This document shows, piece after piece, positions 43,574-50,605 of a DNA stretch of 64,000 nt. Each line of letters opens with the position of its first letter. Positions within the stretch are counted from its first letter, which is position 1. A program made the translations under genes and the position numbers. The notes below the pieces were generated by a model. The model did no database searches, was not told where the DNA came from, and saw nothing but the letters and a program-made list of their open reading frames with translations. The DNA lies in the NCBI GenBank assembly GCA_013374015.1, contig BLLL01000007.1, positions 62,001 to 126,000 on the forward strand, read 5' to 3'. This DNA comes from Candidatus Desulfovibrio kirbyi (GTDB lineage Bacteria; Desulfobacterota; Desulfovibrionia; Desulfovibrionales; Desulfovibrionaceae).

Positions 43574-43885
43574 ATGAATAAGCCGTATGTTTCTCATGAA
43601 GAGGCTACTATTGAAAGTTTTAAGCGCGACCCTGAATTTGCTGCTGAGTATCTCAATTCCGTATTGGAAGACGGTACTCAGGAGGAGCTGATGCTGGCCT
43701 TGCGCCGCATTGCAGATGCGTTTGGAATGAAGGACGTGGCTGAAACCGCAAAGCTCAACACCAAAACGCTCTATCGCACGCTATCTCCTGTTGATAATCC
43801 AGAGTTGCGAAGCTTTCAAGCCATTCTCGGAGCAATGGGGATGCGCTTGGCGGTGACTCCAGTTATGCAATCGACCCATCCGTGA
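43574..43885 (+). CDS. higA: HigA-type antitoxin
   Basis: 103 aa DNA-binding antitoxin: residues 30-100 form an HTH (ELMLALRRIADAFGMKDVAETAKLNTKTLYRTLS) followed by NPELRSFQAILGAMGMRLAV, the pattern of the addiction-module antidote family paired with Gp49-like toxins. It has an AGAGGAAG ribosome-binding site. It should neutralise HigB and repress the operon. Confidence 0.88.
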   Translation: MNKPYVSHEEATIESFKRDPEFAAEYLNSVLEDGTQEELMLALRRIADAFGMKDVAETAKLNTKTLYRTLSPVDNPELRSFQAILGAMGMRLAVTPVMQSTHP

Positions 43886-43904
43886 TGTGTCTGCCCGTCA
43901 CAGA

Positions 43905-44082
43905 TGATATTCCTCTATAACACGCTCGTACAAATCCGCGAAGTAAGCCTTCTGCGGTGAAAAACGTCATCTGGGTAACGTCAGTAATGGCACCCTGTCG
44001 CCCGTATGCTGGAGCAAATTCAGTAATGCCCGTCGAGCAGAAATGTTGCAGGATTTCCGATCTGCTCAAGAATTCGACAGAT
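43905..44082 (-). pseudogene. N-terminal fragment of an ADP-ribosylglycohydrolase
   Basis: On the minus strand the frame reads SVEFLSRSEILQHF, GITEFAPAYGRQGAITDVTQMT and AEGLLRGFVRACYRGI. This matches the N-terminal metal-binding region of DraG/ARH-type ADP-ribosylglycohydrolases (xITDDTQMTLFTAEGLL), with one metal-ligand Asp changed to Val. The beginning is cut off by a stop, and the frame closes after about 70 codons with none of the later catalytic motifs. Confidence 0.7.
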
Positions 44083-44265
44083 TATGTCAAAAGCTATCTC
44101 TTATTGTAGAAAAATCTAGACAATTATTGCTCGTACTAACGTCATCTTTGCTTTTCTGGGCAACATGACCTTCCAGATTACGGAATATCAGAAAAATAAT
44201 CAGAATCAAAAAATTTCAGAGATAAATGATTACATAAAGAGATTTTGCAGAGCTACGAAAACCGA

Positions 44266-44297
44266 CCCGTCTGTGCTTTTGCACAGGCGGGATTTTT
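44266..44297 (+). terminator. Hairpin with T run
   Basis: 11-bp stem CCCGTCTGTGC / GCACAGGCGGG (one G-T pair), TTTT loop, followed by ATTTTT. It stands 18 bp before the ERF fragment and may be an attenuator or the terminator of an upstream transcript. Confidence 0.55.
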
Positions 44298-44314
44298 CAT
44301 TTCAAGGAGGATTT

Positions 44315-44431
44315 ATGGAACACAGCACCTATTGTTCAGTGGAATCCGGGCACATGGGGCTTGTCACGAAACTGACCCATGCTGACAGCGGACAATGGCA
44401 ATCGTCTCTGCTGGTCATGCCGTTACAGTGA
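44315..44431 (+). pseudogene. Fragment of an ERF-family recombinase
   Basis: ATG 44315 with a strong AAGGAGG site. The 38 codons (TYCSVESGHMGLVTKLTHAD, SGQWQSSLLVMPLQ) match the strand region of phage ERF single-strand annealing proteins that precedes the SALTYARRY motif, which is absent here. What remains is about a fifth of a normal ERF protein. Confidence 0.55.
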
Positions 44432-44515
44432 ATTTTTCCGCAAGCTGGTCAGACGTAAACTCAACATCACCCTGTCGGAACAGAAACTCACTGTTATACT
44501 GGCACTACCCTCTAT

Positions 44516-45056
44516 TTGTCTATGAACGAGGCCAAAGTCTTTGGCCCATATGCTCCCAATCGCATCATGGATGACATCTGCCTTGATCTGGCAACAAAAA
44601 TCTGGTCAGGCATGAAAGAAGTCCGCCAAGGAAGTCTGTCACTCAATGACATTCCCGCTGTCAACGGCTGGCATCATCTCTGTGACTATTGCGAGTGGAA
44701 CGCCGATTGTCCGCATTTCTCAGGTTTGACAGCGCCTGAGCTTAAAGAGGATTTGCTCGACCTCAAAGACCTCAAACTGGAAAAGGAGATACTGAGCCAG
44801 CGCATTCAGGCAACAGAGGAACGTCTCAAAAAGACCTTCCACGGGTCAGTCCCAACGGAGATTGGGTAAACGCCGTCACACAGCGATTCCGCGTAACAAC
44901 CTGTGAAGACGAAAGACCCTGGATAAAGATCGGCTGCTATCGGTGCTTGCAGCGCACAAACAGAGTGACAATGCCGAAAATATCCTCACCGCAGGATTCA
45001 AGACAGGCCAAGCCTATGAACGGCTCACGGTCAACACCATTAATACAGGCGCATAG
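44516..45056 (+). pseudogene. Phage-type nuclease/helicase-associated protein, frameshifted
   Basis: First frame (44516-44869) encodes NEAKVFGPYAPNRIMDDICL, GWHHLCDYCEWNADCPHFSGL and a coiled-coil-like LKEDLLDLKDLKLEKEILSQ. The CX2C..C cluster near the end of a globular part resembles the [4Fe-4S] clasp of RecB-like PD-(D/E)XK exonucleases. After a shift the protein continues with LDKDRLLSVLAAHKQSDNAE and ILTAGFKTGQAYERLTVNTI. Catalytic PD-(D/E)XK residues are not in the surviving part, so the assignment is tentative. Confidence 0.45.
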
Positions 45057-45075
45057 CCTTTAAGGAGTATTAAAC

Positions 45076-45402
45076 ATGAGAACTGCTGTATATGCTGGAG
45101 ATGATTTCTTTGGCCACCCAACATTCAAAGCTAGGCAGAACTACTGTATATGCTGGAGATGATTTCTTTGGCCACCCAACATTCAAAGCTAGGCAGAACT
45201 ACTATTGCTTTGTTGAGCTTTTGCCCTATGCGTTCCCTCCTAGCGAACGTCAGGATATGGCTTCCATGCTTAAGAGGGTCATAACTAATATAATCTTGGA
45301 ATATATGACCTTGGTGAACTGTATTATAAGGGACAAGACATGGATGGTGAGACTGACAGTCCAGTTTCAGGCGTCAAATTAGCTTGGGTTTCGGAGAATT
45401 AA
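45076..45402 (+). pseudogene. Small hypothetical gene disrupted by a 58-bp tandem duplication
   Basis: ATG 45076 with AAGGAG site. Without the duplication the product would read MRTAVYAGDDFFGHPTFKAR, NYYCFVELLPYAFPPSERQDMASMLKRVI and, after another one-base shift, ELYYKGQDMDGETDSPVSGV up to TAA 45402. The duplication is not a multiple of three and brings a stop into frame after 28 codons. Family unknown; it looks like a phage or ICE accessory protein. Confidence 0.6.
45086..45201 (+). repeat. Perfect tandem duplication of 58 bp
   Basis: Copies 45086-45143 and 45144-45201 are identical. Lack of any mismatch suggests a recent event in a region that otherwise shows older decay. Confidence 0.95.
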
Positions 45403-45412
45403 GGAGTAAGCC

Positions 45413-45613
45413 ATGCACAGGATTATCATTATTAAACGCTGTTCTGAGTGTCCTGTTTGCACATTCAGTACAGAGTTCAGAAATATCCAGCCAACTTGTC
45501 GCAGACTTTACAGACGAATACCCAATATAGATGAGATTCCATATTGGTGTCAGTTACAATATGCTCAACATGCCGGAAGGTGTGAAAGATCACAGACAGG
45601 AACTAACCTATAA
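45413..45613 (+). CDS. Small cysteine-containing hypothetical protein
   Basis: 66 codons with AAGGAG 8 bp upstream of ATG. The opening MHRIIIIKRCSECPVC and the segment IPNIDEIPYWCQL recall small zinc-binding phage proteins with a CxxC pair and a later cysteine. The last ~15 residues look unlike the rest and may follow a frameshift. No function assigned. Confidence 0.4.
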   Translation: MHRIIIIKRCSECPVCTFSTEFRNIQPTCRRLYRRIPNIDEIPYWCQLQYAQHAGRCERSQTGTNL

Positions 45614-45648
45614 AGAAGCAATATCTGGGATACAGATCAGAAGTCTGT

Positions 45649-45930
45649 TTGTGCCTTTTCAAAGCTGGCAAGCAGAAACTGGACAAAGCCTTACTTGCAG
45701 CCGAACAGACAAAGAAACCCGCCATCGAAGAAATCAAAGATTTGTTGAAGTGCGCCAAATTTATGCAGCATAATAAAACTGGCACAGTCGCCTACTGCTG
45801 GAACTGGATGAAGTGGTATTCTGAGTTCCCTGAAGTTGCTTTTGTTGAAGCATTTATGGGGCATTTGAATACAGCGCCTGATGGCGCGGAGTATTTTTTC
45901 ATCCGCGTTGGAATCAGACGACGATATTGA
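45649..45930 (+). pseudogene. Hypothetical island gene, probably truncated
   Basis: Frame contains LFKAGKQKLDKALLAAEQTKKPAIEEIKDLL and FMQHNKTGTVAYCWNWMKWYSEFPEVAFVEAFM, which look genuinely coding, then ends in an unlikely IRRRY tail. In the next frame the sequence continues with NSVAFFWENPLGISLTREI. No start with a ribosome-binding site is seen. Unrecognised family. Confidence 0.4.
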
Positions 45931-46012
45931 ACAGCGTGGCGTTTTTTTGGGAAAACCCGCTCGGCATAAGTCTGACAAGGGAAATCACTTTTGCTACATG
46001 AACGGCTTTGTC

Positions 46013-46273
46013 TTATTGTTGCGCGTGTACATATTGCCGTAATGCAGTATTGATAGCAGTTTGATACTGAGGATTGTGATTCTTGAACCAATCCAGAATA
46101 TCAGCGTCAATGCGTAACGACACCTGCCTTTTGATAGGACGATAGAATTTTCCGCGTACCATATCACTCCAATCAGTGATTTCAGGAATGTCAGAAAAAT
46201 CTATGTCCTTGTCTGCCTTTTGTTTCAGGGTAACCATCTGCTCTTCAGCAGTAGGAAGTCTATTCTTGTTCAT
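46013..46273 (-). CDS. brnA: BrnA-family antitoxin
   Basis: 86 aa. The C-terminal half is a ribbon-helix-helix of the BrnA type: GKFYRPIKRQVSLRIDADILDWFKNHNPQYQTAINTALRQYV. ATG 46273 overlaps the end of the upstream toxin gene. Intact, while its partner is not. Confidence 0.85.
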   Translation of the reverse strand: MNKNRLPTAEEQMVTLKQKADKDIDFSDIPEITDWSDMVRGKFYRPIKRQVSLRIDADILDWFKNHNPQYQTAINTALRQYVHAQQ

Positions 46274-46541
46274 AACGTCTCCTTTCCTGTGATGAGGCTT
46301 GTCGCGCAGAGATTATTCTGATGGTTTCCCTGCCCTCACTGTCCCGATATGTGTGAATAACCACCATTATTGGCAAGTCCTGTACTCTGCCGATAATGTG
46401 CCATCGCTCTTCATCGTCAACTACCCTGTCGAAAACATAAGTGGCAAGCGGATCATCAAAACCTTGCAGGCAAGCTCAAAAATTATCTCATGCTTGGCGT
46501 AATTTTGCCCTGTTTTTTCGCTCATCCCATTCAAATTTCAT
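46260..46541 (-). pseudogene. brnT: BrnT-family toxin, inactivated
   Basis: ATG 46541 starts MKFEWDERKNRAKLRQ, the BrnT N-terminus, followed by a TGA where the family has Gly, then a one-base insertion and a compensating deletion around FELACKVFDDPLA. From there the frame is open: FDRVVDDEERWHIIGRV, IMVVIHTYRDSEGRETIRII, SARQASSQERRRYEQ. The stop codon overlaps the brnA start. The RNase toxin cannot be made full length. Confidence 0.8.
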
Positions 46542-46592
46542 GACAGAAGTGTATCTACGAACACGCCTGCTGTCAACATCTCTAACAGCAGC

Positions 46593-46624
46593 AAGGGCAT
46601 CTGTCACAGGACGGATGCCCTTTT
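46593..46624 (+). other. Hairpin before the MoxR-like gene
   Basis: 9-bp stem AAGGGCATC / GATGCCCTT with a 12-14-nt loop and TTTT; it runs directly into the AAGGAG ribosome-binding site of the ATPase gene, so it may be a terminator of an upstream transcript or a translational control element. Confidence 0.5.
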
Positions 46625-46638
46625 AAGGAGCATCCCTA

Positions 46639-47393
46639 ATGACTGACACTATCACAAGCCTTGAAGCCCTTACACCAAGCGACCTAGATGCGGGAACCGT
46701 GTTCAGCGGAACCCCGTCAGGCAAAATCGTCAGAGGATTTGCAACGGCAATGGCGTTCACACCGGTTGTTGATACAAAATACATCTTCCATGAACACAGC
46801 CGCGACCTGGTTGTCTGGTTCATCGGCGCGTTCGATCCTCTCTATGTCTTTGGCCCCTGCGGTTGTGGCAAGACAAGTTGCATCAAGCAACTGGCAGCCA
46901 AACTCAATTATCCGGTCTTTGAAGTGACCGGACATTCCCGGCTGGAGTTCCCGGAACTCATAGGACACCATGTTGTCCGTAACGGCAATATGGAATTCGA
47001 GTATGGCCCGCTGACGCTGGCAATAAGTTTGGGGGACTTTTTCTCTGCAATGAAATTGACCTGCTGGAGCCTTCCACCGCTGCTGGTCTGAACGGTATTT
47101 TGGATGGGCAGCCATTGTGTATCCCGGAAAACGGCGGCGAACTTGTCACGCCGCATGAAATGTTCCGGTTTTGCGCTACTGCCAACACTAACGGTGGAAG
47201 TGACGAGACTGGCCTGTATCAATGTACGCTCAGACAAAATCTGGCTTTCATGGACAGATTTTGTCTCTGTGAAGTGAGCTATCCGACACCTGAAGCGGAA
47301 GAACAGCAATCCTATCAGGGAACTCAGACATTGTGCTTTGAAAAAGCTGCAAGAGGGATACTCCGTCATGCAGCATGCAACTCATCTGCCATA
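46639..47393 (+). pseudogene. MoxR/CobS-like AAA+ ATPase, frameshifted
   Basis: First frame holds the Walker A motif FGPCGCGKTSCIKQLAAKL and HSRLEFPELIGHHVV. At about 47035 the frame shifts to LFLCNEIDLLEPSTAAGLNGIL (Walker B), ATANTNGGSDETGLY (sensor 1) and LAFMDRFCLCEVSYP; the end MQHATHLP lies in the first frame again. This is the MoxR/CobS class that works with VWA-domain partners, as suggested by the CobT-like gene downstream. Confidence 0.78.
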
Positions 47394-47406
47394 AGGAGAA
47401 AACACC

Positions 47407-48380
47407 ATGACAGACATCACCTTACTTGACCATCTGGTTGTTGTTAATCTGGACATCCATATCTGGTTCAGCCAGAAGGAAACTTGTGCCTCTGGATTTG
47501 GGAGGAGCCGAACTTCCGCCTGAAGACCTTGCTTCACTCGGCAGCAAGCGCATTTGCAATCCTGAAGACCTGCGTGCTTTTTGTACACTGAATGCCCGCG
47601 CTGTGAGCATCCTGGAGCGCAACGGCATACGTTTCCTCAACGGATTTGCAGTGCCGCAAACGCGACTGGACGACATCTCCGTTGAACTCGCTGCCATACG
47701 CAAGGAATTTGACGGAGAAAAAGAGATGTTCCTGCAACGCTATGACCAGTCTGTTCAGGACTGGATCGCCAGAGTGGGCGAATATTATCGCCAAACTCTA
47801 CAGTAAGTGAGGAGCATGTGCGCTTGCGCTTTGATTTCAAATGGCAGATGTTCAAGATTACTGCCCCTGTGGAGACAAATGCCGACACCATGCCGGACAA
47901 TCTTCAGGCAGACGTTTGCAATCTTGGCATGACGCTTTTTGGTGAAATAGCCAGGACGGCTTCTGAAGCGTGGCGACAATGCTACATGGGCAAAACCGAA
48001 ATTACCAGAAAAGCGTTGTCCCACTGAAGGGCATTTACGACAAATTGATAGGTCTGACACTGGTAGAGCCTCGCGTTGATCCGATTGTCGATCTTTTACG
48101 CACTGCCTTTGACAGTATTCCCAAACGCGGCCCCATTACCGGCGTGATTCTGGTCATGCTGCAAGGGCTGGTAACGCTTCTGCAAAATCCCAAGGCTCTT
48201 GTTGAACACGGCCAGATGATTCTGGACGGCAGAGTACAGAGCTAGGACATTCTGGCAAGTCTGGTGCAGTCTCCGGGTACGGATGTCAACGTGTCCGAAT
48301 CGGATGACGCCGACAGTACCGAACCTGTGTTTGTTGACACGCCCCTTACGCCGATAATTGAAAGCCACGGTTTGTGGTAG
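47407..48380 (+). pseudogene. DUF3150-type protein of a MoxR-VWA module, multiply broken
   Basis: ATG 47407 (AAGGAG site) starts MTDITLLDHLVVVNLDIHIW; then in other frames SARRKLVPLDLGGAELPPEDLASLG to EKEMFLQRYDQSVQDWI, VRLRFDFKWQMFKITAP, FGEIARTASEAWRQCYMGKT and LKGIYDKLIGLTLVEPRVDP. A TAG at 48243-48245 precedes the end (VFVDTPLTPIIESHGLW, stop 48380). DUF3150 proteins are found between MoxR-like ATPases and CobT-like VWA proteins in phages and islands, as here. Confidence 0.65.
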
Positions 48381-48397
48381 CATCTGTATCTGACATT

Positions 48398-48435
48398 GTC
48401 CGCTGATATTCTGATTCAGCGGACTTTTTATTTTT
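48398..48435 (+). terminator. Rho-independent terminator
   Basis: 9-bp stem GTCCGCTGA / TCAGCGGAC with a 9-nt loop, followed by TTTTTATTTTT; lies between the DUF3150-like and CobT-like genes. Confidence 0.8.
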
Positions 48436-48445
48436 GGGAGAACAC

Positions 48446-49641
48446 ATGAAACACAAGCACATTATCAAATCGCTTCCGCTGCTTGCGTCCATTTTGGGGC
48501 GCAAGTACGGCGTCAAGGTAGAAATCAGCGGTGACAGGGCTTAAACAGATGGCAACACCATACATCTGCAAAGCCTGCCTCTGGACGGAGATGACATTCT
48601 GTTGGGCATGATACGGGGATACTGCGACCATGAATCCGCGCATATCAGGGATACGGATTTACTCGCTGTGAGAGCTGCCGGTCTTACTCCGCTGGAACAG
48701 CATGTCTGGAATTCGCTGGAGGACTGGAGGGTAGAGAGCAAGCTGGCGTCAATTTATCCGGGTTGTCGTCAGAATTTCCACTGGCTCATAAAACACATTT
48801 TTCTTCCAAAGCCGAAATCGAAAAAATCCCAACAGACTGACCCTGCCATGCAGTTGCTTGACTGGCTGCTTGTCACTTTCAGATCATGGGATGTGCCGGA
48901 GCTTGATGATGAGCGCGAACTGCTCAGAGCAAACGCTGAATTATCCTTTCCCGGTTTGGCGTACGAGATGGAACCCATTTTGCGGACAATACCAACGCAG
49001 TGTTCCAGCACGCAGGAAGCTATTATTAAAGCCCGTGAAATTACTGATATTCTCAAAAAATACGCTCAAAATCTTCAACAGAAACTCCAACAGGATGCCG
49101 ATTCCGCCACAGACGCAGATGGTCAAGTCGGTCAAAATAGCAATGGCAATCAGAAGCTCAAAAATGCCCTGCAAAGTCTTCAGCGCATACTCAGCGCGGG
49201 TGAATGAGCTTACAGGCGATATGGGCTCCACCTTACAGGATGCTCTCACCACACATCCTGCTGGACAGTTCCGGTTCCATGCACGGCTCATCTATATTTA
49301 TGGCAAGCGAAGCCTGTTTTGCCATAGCCTCAGCCCTGCATGACTTCAAAGGCATCAACCTTGGGGTCACGATGTTTCCCGGTCATACAGATCAAATGGT
49401 GGCTCCGATTCTGCGCCATAATGAGAAAATGCACTCCAGATTCGGGATGGATGCAAGCGGTTGCACACCAATGGATGCCGCACTCTGGTGGATTTTACAA
49501 CAGATACACCCGCTGACAGAGCCACGCAAGATGGTAGCCGGTTTTCTCGCGGGAAGCGGCACAGGCAATGTCATAGGAGAGCAGATTGATGCCAAAATCC
49601 GCATGAAATACCGCTGCAATAACTGTGGCGAAGGAATCTAG
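48446..49641 (+). pseudogene. CobT-like metallopeptidase/VWA-domain protein, broken
   Basis: ATG 48446 (GGGAG site): KHKHIIKSLPLLASILGRKY, stopped by TAA at 48542. The frame then continues with DGDDILLGMIRGYCDHESAH, an HEXXH zinc-peptidase-like motif, and a helical region with Gln-rich linker to about 49200. After a frameshift comes the VWA domain: ILLDSSGSMHGSSIFMASEA (MIDAS DxSxS), LGVTMFPGHTDQMVAPILRH, DASGCTPMDAALWW. The last ~40 codons are out of pattern. Partner of the MoxR-like ATPase. Confidence 0.75.
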
Positions 49642-49682
49642 GGATAGTAAATTGTAAATCTTCAACCGAAAAGAGGTGTGAT

Positions 49683-49943
49683 ATGGGCAAATTATTCTGG
49701 TTTGTGCTTGGGGCTGTAGCCACTGTTGGTGCAGGCATTGCCGCTGTGCTATGGGAAGAAAACAAACTGACAGGAAGACCGTACTGGTATAACCCGCGAC
49801 ACGATAGCACAGGTAAAGAAGGCGACGAAGCAAAAAATGACGCTGAAACTTCCAACCAGACTTCCAACCCGCCCGGTGATGCAAAACAGGATGAAGCGCA
49901 AGCTGGCAGGAAAGAAGATGGCGCGGAACAAGTGAATTCTTAG
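49683..49943 (+). CDS. Small membrane-anchored hypothetical protein
   Basis: 86 aa; ATG after AAGAGGTGTGAT. One N-terminal membrane helix (LFWFVLGAVATVGAGIAAVLW) followed by a highly charged, low-complexity tail rich in Asp, Glu, Lys and Asn. No lesion. Last gene of the island before the tRNA; unknown role. The 200 bp from here to the tRNA show no gene. Confidence 0.5.
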   Translation: MGKLFWFVLGAVATVGAGIAAVLWEENKLTGRPYWYNPRHDSTGKEGDEAKNDAETSNQTSNPPGDAKQDEAQAGRKEDGAEQVNS

Positions 49944-50144
49944 CCTGCCGGGTAATTTTGGTGTAAATACAGGAGCGGTCTTTGTGGCTGCTCCGGTCAT
50001 CAATCAAGCTGTAAGCTCAAAATGTTATCCACGCTCGTACATTGTCGTATATGGATTTTTTCAGAAAAAGGTTGGAAATAGGGTTGGAAGTTTTTTGCAC
50101 TAAGAAATGAACTTGTAATTTTACTCACAATACACTGATATATT

Positions 50145-50221
50145 TGGCGCGCCCGGCGAGATTCGAACTCACGACTTCTGGCTTCGGAGGCCAACACTCT
50201 ATCCAACTGAGCTACGGGCGC
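50145..50221 (-). tRNA. tRNA-Arg (anticodon CCG)
   Basis: 77 nt on the minus strand. Acceptor stem GCGCCCG / CGGGCGC, D arm GCTCAGTTGGATAGAGT, anticodon loop CTCCGAA between TTGGC and GCCAG, T arm with GTTCGAATC, and an encoded CCA end. Its 3' end faces the genomic island and is the likely integration site. Confidence 0.95.
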
Positions 50222-50395
50222 GCAACGGTTATGGTGATATGGAGCGCAGTGTAGCAAAGTTAAAATTGTGGTCAAGAAGTTGATGCGTATCCCGCAGAGC
50301 AGGCGCATCTTAAACGTCTCCCGCCAATCAGGATGTTGCTTTACGGCAAGACATCTGCTACAATCCCCAGACACGCTTATGAACATGACGGATAA

Positions 50396-50605
50396 ATGTT
50401 ATGGCAGCACAGATACAAGCGTTCATTCAAAAAATTGCCGCTGTCCTGCAACACGCCGCCGGGCAGTGTTGCAAGTTTTTTCAGGGATTTTTTTCGGCAA
50501 ACCGGAAACGCGCGCGGCAAGAGGCTTCCCATCTCCCGGGCGGAACGTATGCAGATTTTAGGCATTGCCAATAAAAACCGATGGGAGGATATGCTAAATG
50601 TCTGA
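50396..50605 (+). CDS. Small hypothetical protein upstream of the RNB gene
   Basis: 69 codons; the stop overlaps the start of the RNase II-like gene (ATGTCTGA). The C-terminal part GKRLPISRAERMQILGIANK followed by NRWEDML looks like a real conserved sequence. A second frame starting at ATG 50401 (MAAQIQAFIQKIAAVLQHAA) also looks protein-like for its first half, so a frameshift or a different start is possible. Confidence 0.4.
   Translation: MLWQHRYKRSFKKLPLSCNTPPGSVASFFRDFFRQTGNARGKRLPISRAERMQILGIANKNRWEDMLNV

Larger units (their letters stand above)
38671..50221. mobile_element. Decayed integrated genomic island in a tRNA-Arg site
   Basis: The segment is bounded on the right by an intact tRNA-Arg on the minus strand, whose 3' end faces inward, and on the left by a 50-nt tRNA 3' fragment in the same orientation. 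Inside are a tyrosine integrase remnant next to the left end, phage or ICE genes (ERF, sigma factor, MoxR/CobT module), toxin-antitoxin genes and regulators. At least ten genes show frameshifts, stops or deletions. Flanking genes are intact and of housekeeping type. Confidence 0.75.

Noticed and set aside
45086..45201. Tandem repeat as a CRISPR array
   Set aside because: Only two directly abutting copies with no spacers and no cas genes; it is a duplication inside a gene.
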